NCBI GenBank assembly: GCA_021292105.1
Contig: CM037870.1
Coordinates: 16,919,087-16,983,086 of the forward strand
DNA length: 64,000 bases
DNA from: Anadara kagoshimensis
Taxonomy: Eukaryota; Mollusca; Bivalvia; Arcoida; Arcidae
Direction of reading: 5' to 3'
Shown here piece after piece: positions 11,395-21,515 of this stretch (position 1 is the stretch's first letter; every line of letters begins with the position of its first letter). Position numbers and translations under genes: made by a program. The notes beneath the pieces were generated by a model. That model was given only the letters and a program-made list of their open reading frames with translations, did not search any database and was not told the origin of the DNA.

Positions 11395-12370
11395 TCTTGT
11401 TGTAACACTGGGTTCAGGATAACGTTGTTGCAGTGCAACACTGGTCTTCAATACTACCTTTGATTCCACTAGGTAACACCATTGGGTGCAGGATGAAGTT
11501 GTTGCATTGCAACACTGGTCTTCAATACTACCTTTGATTCCACTAGGGAACACCATTGGGTGCAGGATGAAGTTGTTGCATTGCAACACTGGTCTTCAAT
11601 ACTACCTTTGATTCCACTAGCGAACACCATTGAGTTCAGGATGACGTTGTTGCAGTGCAACACTGGTTTTCAATACTACCTTTGATTCCACAAGCGAACA
11701 CCATTGGGTTCAGGATTATGCGGTTGCAGTGCATTACTGGTTTTCAATAATAAATTTGATTCCATTAGCGAACACAATTGGGTTCAGGATGACGTTGTTG
11801 CAGTGCAACACTAGTTTTCAATAGTACATTTGATTCCACTAGCGAACACCATTGTGTTCAGGATGAAGTTGTTGCAGTGCAACACTGGTTTTCAATACTA
11901 CCCTTGATTCCACTAGTGAACACCATTAGGTTCAGAATGACGTTGTTGCAGTGCAATACTGGTTATCAATACTACCTTTGATTCCACGAGCGAACACCAT
12001 TGGGTTCAGGATGATGCTGTTGCAGTGCAACACTGGTTTTTAATAATACATTTGATTCCACTAGCGAACACCATTGGGTTCAGGATGACGTTGTTGCAGT
12101 GCAACACTGGTTTTAAAAAATACATTTGATTCCACTAGCGAACACCATTGGGTTTAGATGGTGCTGTTTTAGCGCAACACTGGTTTTCAATAATACATTT
12201 GATTCCACTAGCGAACACCATTGGGTTTCAATACAACCTTTGTTTCTACTTCCGAACACCATTGAGTTTATGATGACGTTGTTGCAGTGCAACACTGGTT
12301 ATCAATACTGCCTTTGAATCCACGAACGAACATTCAGGATGACGTTGTTTTAGTGCAACACTAGTCTTCA
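11395..12370. repeat. 74-bp tandem array
   Basis: About 12-13 units have a strict 74-bp step (GATTCCAC at 11462, 11536, 11610, 11684). Each unit contains GAACACCATTGGGTTCAGGA and the near-palindrome GTTGCAGTGCAAC. The reading frames over this array (for example 11386-11663, minus) are products of the repeat and not genes. Confidence 0.9.
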
Positions 12371-13065
12371 ACACTGCATTTGATTCCACAAGGGAATGAT
12401 ATTGGGTTCAGAATCTTGCAACACTGACCTTCAACATTGCATTTGATTCCACTGGGCAACATCGCTGTATTCAGAATTTGTTTGCAACACCAAGTCTTGT
12501 CTTGTCTTGTTGATTCCACCACAGAATCACTAAAGTCGTGTGATCTTGTTGCATGCAACTACCTTTTTAACTAAGGAGCTTTGGTTTAGAATGTTTTGAA
12601 TTAGTCGTAACACTGGACTTGAATACTGCTTTTGATTCATTTTGAATTTCATTAGGTTCAGGATTGTGTTTAGATTCAGATTCTGGTTGCAACACTGACC
12701 TTCAACAATGTCTTTGATACTACTAGATAAAGTCAATTGGTTCAAAATGAATCTGGGTTCACCACTGGCATTTAGCACTCCCTCTTATTGCACTTGGAAC
12801 CCCATTGTGTTGACTGTTTCTGGTAGCAACACTACCTTTTTTTAAGTTGAGAACTATATTGGGTTTAGAATGAATTGGTTGCAACACTGGTCATTGACAC
12901 TGCTTTTGAATCAGCTTGGTCACTAGGTTCAGTGTGATCTTGGTACAACACTGGTTTTTAACACTTTAATTTTATCATAGAATGCAATTAAGTTTTAGGG
13001 AAATACTCTTGCAACACTGGTCTTCAACCCTATCTTTTATTCCACTACATACCTTAATTCTTCAA
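12371..13065. repeat. Degenerate right flank of the 47/74-bp array
   Basis: Scattered phrases of the array unit (GCAACACTG.CTTCAA, TTTGATTCCACT) persist with irregular spacing, so this is a decayed edge of the satellite. Confidence 0.65.
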
Positions 13066-13890
13066 CATTTTCATACATATTTGTTGTAAATTTCATGTGA
13101 CAGGTGTAGCTAACTTAACAGGCCCTTACTCTTCCAGAACACTGGGTCTCATTTCCTTGGTGAAAGTTCACATTCAACTTTTGCCAGTTCAATTCAAAGT
13201 TTTAGTTTGCCTTTTGGAATATGATTTGAACATACATGTATGCATGTTTGTGATTGATTTACCATTGTGTTCCAACATTTTGATAAGTAAAATCATGTTT
13301 CAGCAAATTGATACATGTATTTATAAATGCATTCACCATCATACTTCAATATTTTTATCAAAATGCTCTAAAATGTTAATATAAATTGTTAATCATGTTA
13401 CATTGCTTCAAGATTTTCAAATAAATGCTTCCAACTTTATTTCATATAAATTGCTAAAATAGCTTTAATATGCCATTAAAAATCAAATCTCTAGCATCAA
13501 GTATCTGGTTTCTGGAATGGTATCAAGTAAATAATGGTCTACATGACGATATACATGTACAGCAATGTCAGCATAATAATTTTTTTACATGCTGCATATT
13601 AACATGTAGGCCCTGATTTACATAAAACCCCAAGGCAGATATTATCATATTTTGATCATTTGCTTACATTTCAATGTCATGTCACGAATGCAAATTTTGG
13701 CACTCAATTTATTAAAGGTAGAACAAGGTGAAGTTTTTGTCAACATAAAACTAGAGTTACCTCCCTTTATCTACACCAATTGGTTTACACCCTTAGGAAA
13801 TATTCTTGATTCATATAATTTCATGCAGAGTCAGCTAAATGCAATTTGAGTGGAGAAATGTTATTTTAAGTTCAACTCAAGATTTTTTTT
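13066..13890. other. Gene-free stretch
   Basis: AT-rich. The open frame at 13097-13384 starts at a non-ATG codon and has no domain. The part around 13827-13890 (GTGGAGAAATGTTATTTTAAG) is shared with the duplication at 15490-15890. Confidence 0.45.
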
Positions 13891-13899
13891 AACTTTTAT

Positions 13900-14035
13900 T
13901 GAGGCAGTCACTTTTGGGGTGCAGGAGGAAACCAGAGTTCCGGAGAAAACATTAGGATTTGTTCCAACGTGGGATTTGAACTTAGGTTGCGAGAGGCTCA
14001 ATGGTCAGCAAGCCCAAGCTCTAGTCCACTGAGGT
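13900..14035 (-). mobile_element. tRNA-SINE fragment, minus
   Basis: On the minus strand it carries a tRNA-like head with box B (complement of GGGATTTGAACTTAGG) and a body phrase (GAGGAAACCAGAG in complement) found in the family-C SINEs. Its head abuts the head of the plus-strand SINE at 14038. Confidence 0.6.
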
Positions 14036-14037
14036 CA

Positions 14038-14370
14038 CTGTGTTAGCTCAGTTGGTAGAGTACTCGCTCCATAAGTGGAAGGTTGTGGGTTGGATCCCTA
14101 GACATGTCCGACCCCAAGACTTGAAAGTAGGTAGCGACTGTTCTTTTGCCAAGCGTTCGGCATTACGAAATAAAAGTCATGGTTCTTTAAGATGGGAACT
14201 TAAAATAAACAAGGTCCCATGTCACAGTGGGCTTAGCACCTAAAGAACCCTGCTGTATAATGCTTTCAGCACAATGCACAGGCAAAATTTCTGCACCTTG
14301 GCCTATAGCTGGCAACAGATCAATATAAGTGAAATATTCTTGATGGATGCTAAACACCATTACTCTACTC
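14038..14370 (+). mobile_element. tRNA-SINE, family B, plus
   Basis: Head TAGCTCAGTTGGTAGAGTAC, anticodon region TCCATAA and decayed box B; body GCATTACGAAATAAAAGTC; tail GTGAAATATTCTTGATGG. It carries a longer middle segment (CACCTAAAGAACCCTGCTGTAT) than the copy at 2296, as does the copy at 16565. Confidence 0.8.
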
Positions 14371-14628
14371 GACTCAATTCTCTTTTAATGCAATAGGAGT
14401 TTTAGGAATATATTCCAATGACTGCTTCTAATTTATTTAATTTATTCAAAAACATTCTTGGAGAGTATATTAAACTTTCTTGTGATTAAATCAATATTTT
14501 GATCTTTGCATGTTGTAATTTTACATTCACATTGTATATCTAATTTTTATATACACCACTGCAGTAGAGTCCACCCTAAAACAGATAATCAGTAGTCTTG
14601 TGAAATAGAAGAAGTTTGCAAATGACTG
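14371..14628. other. Short gene-free stretch
   Basis: AT-rich, nothing recognised. Confidence 0.4.
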
Positions 14629-14994
14629 ATTGGTTGGTTAAATGTTGCTTAACGTCACATGTCACATCAGTAATTTTTCAGCTATTTGCGACAAGAACTA
14701 TTTTATTAATCTCTGAACAAGTTGGTGTATGTATGTGAAGTGCTGTGTGTTTTATGGTCTGCCTTGTACTAGCGTGCACTCGGGACGACTTTATGGTGCT
14801 AGCTCACCGAATCAGTATGCCGCAGACAAGCGCACCACTCCCCCAGTCACATTATACTGATACCAGGTGAACCAGTAAAGGCCAACCACTAAGAAAAATA
14901 ACTTTCCCACATGTGGTCCGAGTGGGGCTTGAACGCAGTGGTGAGAGACCCTGGGTTTGTAGACTGATGTCTTATCCTTTAGGCCATCGCAGCC
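14629..14994 (-). mobile_element. tRNA-Arg-like SINE, family A, minus
   Basis: Full-length family-A copy (tail GTTGCTTAACGTCACAT at left; decayed head ending GCAGCCTC at right). The flanks TTTGCAAATGACTG and TTTGCAACTGA form a decayed target-site duplication. Confidence 0.83.
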
Positions 14995-15489
14995 TCATAA
15001 ATTTGCAACTGAAAAAAACATGTAAATGGCAACAGTCAACCCAACCTAGGCTAGAACATGTCACAATACAAACTAACACAAATGATGAAACAGAAAAACA
15101 CAATGTGGCCACTGATTACAAAATTCCCAACTTGGATGGACAATGGAGCAAATGTCCAGTGGTGTGGTAATAGCACTATTACCGGTAGGTCCAGTGGTGT
15201 GGTAATAGCACTATTTAGAGCCCTAACCATCGGACTTATTTTACAACCAGTGGCCCATAAATATGCACATTCAAAAATTACAAATAAGCCTTTAAGGTCC
15301 TTATGAACTTACAACACTTACGTGTTAAAGCATATGTTATCCCTAAAAATTTTACACCCAGCCAAGATTCACTTGTAACAAAGTGGCCAGCTCAGGTATG
15401 GTGGAAGAAGCTGAAATGCCCAAAGAATGCCACCAATCTTTGGCAAGCTCACTGACAAACTTTCTAACAACAGGATCTGTCCAGAGTGG
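14995..15489. other. Gene-free stretch
   Basis: No gene. A short direct duplication (GTCCAGTGGTGTGGTAATAG) occurs at 15155 and 15189. Confidence 0.45.
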
Positions 15490-15890
15490 GATTCAAACCT
15501 CTTGTGATGAGAGGTTGGTTGATCTGACTATCGACATGTGACAGAACTGACAATTTCACACAGGGTTCAACAGCTAAATTCAATTGGAGTGGAGAAATGT
15601 TATTTTAAGCTCGTCAAGATTTTTCAAGCTCGCACTAGGCAGTGTCCAAAGTCCTCAGTCAAGGGCGACACTACCATGACTTTGTTGATCAGATTCAAAT
15701 CTGTGTGATTAGAAGTTGGTTGATCTGACTATCGACATGCGACAGAACTGACAATTACACACAGAGTTCAACAGCTAAATTCAATTGGAGTGGAGAAATG
15801 TTATTTTAAGCTCGTCAAGATTTTTCAAGCTCACACTAGGCAGTGTCCAAAGTGCTCTGTCAAGGGAGATAATCCCATGACTTTGTTGAT
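15490..15890. repeat. 200-bp tandem duplication
   Basis: Two copies contain GTTGGTTGATCTGACTATCG (about 15514 and 15715) and ATTGGAGTGGAGAAATG. They are about 90% alike by eye. Confidence 0.85.
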
Positions 15891-16123
15891 CACACACACA
15901 GACACACTTGCTTCAAAGGTAAACTGAACGTAGTTGTATATGGTAGCTCACAAATTTGACAACAATATACATGTATAGCTTTAAGATCATGTTACAATTA
16001 ACACAAATATCTAACTTGATCTAACATAATTAAAATGTTTGCAGAAACTACTGGGAATTGAATGTTGTCTATTGACAAGGAAACTTGATGGACATATACA
16101 ATGTACATCTTCCATGGGCTATA
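15891..16123. other. Short gene-free stretch
   Basis: A short CA tract at about 15891, otherwise nothing. Confidence 0.4.
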
Positions 16124-16306
16124 CAGTCAAACCAGTCTATAAAGCCATTAAAGGCCACCCAAGGGAACCAGTAAGTGGCATTTATGGCCAGGTGATTCTT
16201 CTCTACTGGTTCAAATAATATAAATACAGAATAGGGATACAATTCTACTGGAATTAATAAGCAGGCGGACCTTATATAGAGGTGGTCATTAAGGCAGGTT
16301 GGCCTG
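16124..16306. mobile_element. Mariner-type MITE, family B, copy 2
   Basis: Ends CAGTCAAACCAGTCTATAAA and AAGGCAGGTTGGCCTG, flanked by TA on both sides. The interior matches 4730-4891 (AAGGGAACCAGTAA, ACCTTATATAGAGGTGGTC). Confidence 0.8.
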
Positions 16307-16419
16307 TATATTATTTTTAAATTCATGAATGCGCTTTCATATAAAATTAAGGTCAATTTATCATTGAAGCAGGTGTGTGTGTGTTTCATCAATCAGATTA
16401 GCATGATTTTCATATGTGC

Positions 16420-16560
16420 CAGTGGGAATCGAAACTGTGCAGAGAGAGGGGCTATGATATGCAAATGCTGTCCTTGGGACTCTGAACTGTGCAGAGAGGA
16501 GGGGCTATGATCTACAAGTGCTAACCTTTAGACCACTCTTTCACCGAGGCCCGTTTCACA
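16420..16560 (-). mobile_element. Duplicated tRNA-like head, minus
   Basis: A 65-bp block (AACTGTGCAGAGAG.GGGGCTATGAT) is present twice and ends in a tRNA-like segment (CCTTTAGACCACTCTTTCACCG). It abuts the SINE at 16565. Confidence 0.5.
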
Positions 16561-16564
16561 AGAA

Positions 16565-16860
16565 TGAGTTGAGTAATGGTGTTGTTACGTCCCAGTCAAG
16601 AATATTTCACTTATATCAAGATGTCGCCAGCTATAGGCGAAGGTGCAGAAATTTTGCCTGTGCGTTGCGCTGATGGCAATATACAGCAGGGTTCTTTAAT
16701 GTGCCAACCCCACCGCGACACCGGACCTCGTTTATTTTAAGTTCCCATCCGAAAGAACCGTGACTTTCATTTCGTAATGCAGAGTGCTTGGCGAAAGAAC
16801 AGTCACTACCCACTTTCAAGTCTTAGGTCAGACTCGGCCAGGGATCGAACCCATGACCTC
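16565..16860 (-). mobile_element. tRNA-SINE, family B, minus
   Basis: Well-preserved minus-strand copy: tail complement at left (GTCAAGAATATTTCACTTAT), body (TTTCATTTCGTAATGCAGAG), head with box B (GATCGAACCC) at right. Confidence 0.82.
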
Positions 16861-17360
16861 ACAAGAATGGAAATCAAACAAGTTCAACTTTTTTTGCCAC
16901 AAATAGCATTAAGCAACTACTGTATCTCCTTTATATAATATTCAAATTGAAGGTCCACCTTAATTATAAGTTATAAAATATAAAAGTTTACAATTCTACT
17001 ATTTTTCCTTATAAGAAAGCACCTTTTCAAAACAATCCCCATAACCTCATGGAGATAGTCACGCAATGTGGCAGAGTTTGACGTCACAAACGCAACCTAA
17101 TTCAAAATGTCAATGTATGTGGACAGGGCTTCATGTGACATGGTGGAGTTTGATGTCACAAACACAACCTAATTTGAAGTGTCAACGTATGAAGGTGGAG
17201 CTTCACGCCATCCACATCAAAGATGTCTGTCAAAACCAAAGCTGTTCCAACAAAAAGATTTCTCCAACCGCTAGTAGTTGTTAAGCAAGTAATTTAAATG
17301 TCATCCTGACAAAAAACGCTCGAGTTTTTCGTGTCTTTGAAAGGTTGTAAATACATGTAT
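16861..17360. repeat. Gene-free stretch with a ~77-bp duplication
   Basis: At about 17062-17215 a unit containing GAGTTTGA.GTCACAAAC.CAACCTAAT is repeated twice. The rest is AT-rich with no gene. Confidence 0.6.
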
Positions 17361-17485
17361 AAGAAATGGAATTTTACTTTTGTTCTACCAAGAGGTTATG
17401 GAGAGGTTTCGCACTTAATTAAATTTGAGCCATTCTCAGCCTCTCCATGACCTCATGGTAAAACAAAAGTAAAATTCCATTTCTT
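17361..17485. repeat. Long near-perfect hairpin
   Basis: A 46-nt left arm (17361-17406, starting AAGAAATGGAATTTTACTTT) and its inverted copy (17440-17485) differ at only three positions, with a 33-nt loop. It could be a foldback transposon remnant or a hairpin RNA source. The sequence alone does not decide. Confidence 0.85.
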
Positions 17486-17529
17486 AAACGGTGAAACAAG
17501 TTAATACAGGGTTGTTGTTTTTTTATATG

Positions 17530-17700
17530 AACTGCCTCTGCGACTCAGTGTGGTAGATCATCTGCCTCAAGAGTGAAGGTAAAGGTCAAGGGTTCAAACC
17601 AGCCAAGTCTTAAACTTCCTCGCCAAGCACTCAGTTTTTAGAAGACAGAGTATTGGTTGGCTCATCCGGTGGCAATATAGTGTCTAGGCTTTCAACTGGT
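17530..17700 (+). mobile_element. Decayed tRNA-SINE fragment, plus
   Basis: Box-A-like GTGTGGTAGATCATC and box-B-like GGTTCAAACC are followed by the family-B body phrase CGCCAAGCACTC. Confidence 0.5.
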
Positions 17701-18561
17701 CTTTTGGAATCAGAAGAAACAATGGTCCAACTCTTAAAGAGATTTTTTTAAACAAAAGTCAATATGGATCCAGGGCCTCCATGAGAAAGGGAATTTAGCT
17801 TCACTCCCGAATTTCAGAAAGAAGCAGTTTTCTTGAGATTTTGAAAAAGGGGGTCGACTCCTAAAAGTGACAGGTCAAAATGGAAGACCTGCTAAAGTCA
17901 AATGGAAACCTGGTAAGACTTCCTAGTGTAACCACCCACCATACTTCTACTAAACTGTAAATAAAATAAATTCACATTAAAATCTATACATGTACAATCT
18001 CTGAAAAATTATTTTTCAAATAAATGTTTCAAATGGCTCGATTCCTTTAGTTTTAAAGCTTTTTTCAGTCAAACTAGAATTTTAGTCAAAGGGGGGTGGG
18101 GGGGGGGTGGGGGGGGGTGTTACAAATGGAAGTCCAGAAACATTGCATAATATGGGCATTTAAGAGACGACACAGATTTTTTTTTTTTTGTTACAAAGCT
18201 TTACTATAACTGGCCTGACATCAGTGCCACATAAATAATCATACTAAAGTAATGTAATTAAACGTTGTACATTTACTTAAAACTACAAACATATAACTTT
18301 CCTTATAAAGAGACAAGATGGGAAAATGGGATGGGCCAAAAAAGACGCCATCATTCTCACACAAAATACATGTAGACAGCATTTCTATTACAATACACAT
18401 CAGATATGATATTAAATCAATATTGCATGCACATAGTAAAAGTCATATGATGTACGTCTGAGTAAACTGGCAGTAAAAACTATATTGATATGAATGCTAG
18501 TTAATAAGTCATTTTACAAAAATGTTATGATGTCGTCACCAGGATCTTAGAAGTTGTGTAT
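17701..18561. other. Gene-free stretch downstream of 14-3-3 gene 2
   Basis: It contains a G-rich run at 18092-18120 (G-quadruplex potential) and AT-rich sequence. No exon seen. Confidence 0.4.
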
Positions 18562-18567
18562 TTTATT
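18562..18567 (-). terminator. Candidate polyadenylation signal for 14-3-3 gene 2
   Basis: The minus strand reads AATAAA about 390 bp beyond the stop codon. No other element marks the site, so this is a candidate only. Confidence 0.3.
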
Positions 18568-18958
18568 GTCAAAATTTAAACACCAGGAAAATTGACTTTT
18601 TAAATAAGTAAAAAAAAAAGTAATAATAAATGTTTGTACGCCGGCCGATTGATTATTTTAAAACTTAAATGCTTAAACACATATAAAATTATCTTGTAAA
18701 TGTCATTAAACGGTAGGCCTATTCGGCAAACATTCAAATAGTAGCGAGTGTGTGTTGGTAATAATGTTATTAATAAAAATTTCAAGCAGAAAAAAAATTT
18801 TTCTTCTCATGATCAGTTCAATAAAGAACATCCTAAATAATGCACTCAACTTGCGAAACTAACATTTGTAAAAAGTCTCTTCATGGCAACAACTTGCAAC
18901 AGAGGGTAATGTAGAATACAATTCATCTCCTAATTTTTTAAGTGTCACAATTTTTCTT

Positions 18959-19698
18959 TTAATTTCCTACTGTTTGCTGTTCCTCACCATCTCCACTTTG
19001 ATCAGACGTCGTCCAAAGGGTCAAGTTGTCCCTTAGCAGTTGCATGATAAGAGTGCTATCTTTGTAAGATTCATCACTTAAATTATCCAGCTCTGCTATA
19101 GCTGCGTCGAAAGCTTCTTTAGCTAAATGACACGCCCTTTCAGGACAGCTTACAATTTCATAGTAAAAAACAGAATAATTAAGGGCAAGTCCTAGCCTAC
19201 TTGGATGAGTAGGGGTCATATTGGCTTTGGCTATATCCATTGCTTCTTCATAGCTTTTTGAGAAAGCTCTATGACCTTTTTGTTATTCCCTGGGGCATAC
19301 TCAGCCATATATCTATGATAATCTCCCTTCATCTTTAAATAAAACACTTTGCTTTCATGTGATGTTGCTTTTGGAATCAGGTGATTTTCTAGTAGGTCCA
19401 AAACTTGCTTACAAATATCATCCAGTTCAGTTTCAACAGTCTTTTTGTATTCTTTAACTAACTTAAGTTTCATATCAGTGTCCGCTTTATTTTCTACCAT
19501 TGATAACATTCTCCATGACGAACGTCTAGCACCCACGACATTTTTGTAAGCAACAGACAATAAATTTCTTTCCTCTCCCGTAAGTTCACTGTCGCTAGAC
19601 TCGGCCACTTTCTTCATTGTTACAGCCATATCATCAAACCTTTCAGCCTGTTCAGCCAATTTAGCTTTATGTGTGTTCGTTTCTCGTGTTTCCTCCAT
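18959..19698 (-). CDS. 14-3-3 protein, intronless, one-base frameshift
   Basis: A second 14-3-3 adaptor gene in one exon. Codons 1-148 read from ATG at 19698; the rest continues in another frame to the stop at 18959. At 19255-19259 the gene strand has CAAAAAGC (five A) where six would give [15 protein letters not shown], the normal 14-3-3 sequence. As written, the frame ends after 155 residues (...AMKKQWI). With one base added the protein would be 246 residues, normal for the family. Present: [18 protein letters not shown], Lys52, Arg59, Arg129 and Tyr130, [14 protein letters not shown] and [18 protein letters not shown]. It is closer to standard zeta/epsilon sequences than the gene at 6151. 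No other damage is visible, so a sequencing or consensus indel is more likely than an old pseudogene. Confidence 0.93.
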
Positions 19699-19791
19699 CC
19701 TTCCTACTTACTATTTGGTATATTTTCTTCAAATCCTGGTGTTTTTTAACAACGGCCGGCGCCGTGGATGAAAATTTACGGGAACAGAAAT

Positions 19792-19802
19792 CAAGATGGC
19801 GG
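19792..19802 (-). promoter_or_regulatory. YY1-like motif upstream of 14-3-3 gene 2
   Basis: The gene strand reads CCGCCATCTTG about 95 bp before the ATG, the same 11-mer as at 6961-6972. A second partial match (CATCTTG) lies at about 19815. Confidence 0.45.
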
Positions 19803-19829
19803 ATTGACTACGAACAAGATGGAGGCGAA

Positions 19830-20402
19830 ATATATTAGATCACATGATACGTTTACTACCAATCACCAACTTATGAGACAGCACTGTACAAGTCGTTCAA
19901 GTAATAGCTTTCCATAAAACTATACATCACTTCACGCACCTGCTGATGACACAAAGGTTATTACTGTTCTTTTGTGTTTCATTTTTATTTCGAAATAATG
20001 ATCAGCAATTATTGTAATTTTAATCCATAATTGGCAAAATTATTTAGTCTACCTTTAAAGGCCTTTAAAACTCTACTATTGAACAGGGTATTGATTTTAA
20101 AGGTGGTGATATTTTTTTGTCAAGTTTAAAGTTCTCGTTCAGAGACATTCTGTGTTAGCAGCTGGTTAGGTTATGCCGGACAAAGTCACGATGCTGGTAA
20201 ATAAAACAATAATGATTTTTACAATCCAATATCTATAAGAACATTAAGTCATGCATTACGTACGGGACAATAACTATTCGTTTCATAAACACGTTATACT
20301 ATCATCCAATCAATAGCAATTCAGTTGGATGACATTATGCTAAAACCCATTTAGAATAAAAACTGTGAAAAACATACTAATCCATGTCCGAATCACAATC
20401 CA
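19830..20402. other. Gene-free stretch
   Basis: Nothing recognisable. Confidence 0.4.
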
Positions 20403-20529
20403 GAAGCAAAGTAAAAACTTTGTACTTTAACTGACAAGTTAGGTTAGACATGTGAACTTCTACCAGGGAAGTGAGACCGGGTGCTCCGGAAGGGTAAGCA
20501 CCTTCTGTTCAGCTAGCTACATCCGTCAC
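20403..20529 (+). repeat. Hairpin-rich dispersed repeat, copy 2
   Basis: Matches 8769-8873 from GAAGCAAAGT to CAGCTAGCTACA. The same hairpins are kept with different bases: CAAAGT/ACTTTG, ACTTC/GAAGT, and a longer GGTGCT..AGCACC. A partial third copy (GAGACCGAGTGCTCCGGAAG) is at about 20979. Confidence 0.6.
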
Positions 20530-21216
20530 AAAATAAGAATAAATAAGAATAAGAATGTGTATTGTCCAATTAAGTACCTAAAAAGTCAAATACAATCAAA
20601 GGGAGGTAATCAAATATAACGGGACCTGTTATTTATAGGTAGAGTCGTCCGATAGAGGACATAGTTTAAAATATTAATTAATTATTAGTAATCCGACGTT
20701 TTAAAGAGTCTTTAAAATTAGACTAAATTAATTTTGACAGTTTCTCCCTGCTAGCCAATCTGCCAAGACGACGGGCTTAACTTGCATCAACCGTACAACA
20801 ATATCACGAAGTGACAACTCAAGTTTTCAAAATGTGATGCCATTAAAAGAAGACCGCTTTTGAAATATACATATTCATGTCAAATCACAATCCCACAACA
20901 AAGAAAAATTTTGAAACTGCTGAGACGAAAAGGATAATCAGTATTAAATTAAACACGTGCCTTTCCATCAGGCAAATTGAGACCGAGTGCTCCGGAAGTA
21001 TAAGCAAACGGGTTAAAAAGACAGGAAGCACCTATACTTCTGATATCGGTTACAAGTGGGAACTGAGAAGTCCGTTCGTCCAAGCGTGCAGTTTATATTA
21101 CAGCGTTTGTGTTCTGCAAACGCATCCGGATTTGCTCAGCTCGCTTGCAGAAAGTCGGTGGTTTTCTGCGGACACTCCATTTTCCCCATCTTTACATCGG
21201 ATTCAATGATTTGTAC
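20530..21216. other. Gene-free stretch
   Basis: Open frames at 20877-21209 and 21056-21241 show no domain. A fragment of the hairpin-rich repeat is at about 20979-21005. Confidence 0.4.
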
Positions 21217-21510
21217 CAGTGGCGTAGCTAGAAAAGAATGAATATGCAAGCCTGGTGCCAAAACCAACACACGGCGCATCTACCCTATGGGGTTGGGGAG
21301 CATGTTCTCCTGGAAAATTGTGAAAAAATGGAACAATTTGGTGCTTTTTCTGCATTCTAAAAACAATATCTGCATGGGTGAGAAGTAAATTAATATTCGG
21401 GCTTTTGTCTGTTTTTATTTAGACATAGACAGTGATACAGCTGTACTTGAATAAAAATAAATTATGTGCAAGCACAAGATTATTGGTTTATATGCACGCT
21501 ACGCCAGTGC
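21217..21510. mobile_element. hAT-like MITE with 5-bp duplication
   Basis: Ends CAGTGGCGTAGC and GCTACGCCAGTGC are inverted repeats. TGTAC flanks both sides (21212-21216 and 21511-21515). There is no transposase, so it is non-autonomous. Confidence 0.65.
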
Positions 21511-21515
21511 TGTAC

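Noticed and set aside
11386..12317. Several 60-67-residue frames
   Set aside because: Products of the 74-bp tandem array.
20877..21241. 110- and 61-residue frames
   Set aside because: No domain; one runs into a MITE and the other overlaps a fragment of the hairpin-rich repeat.
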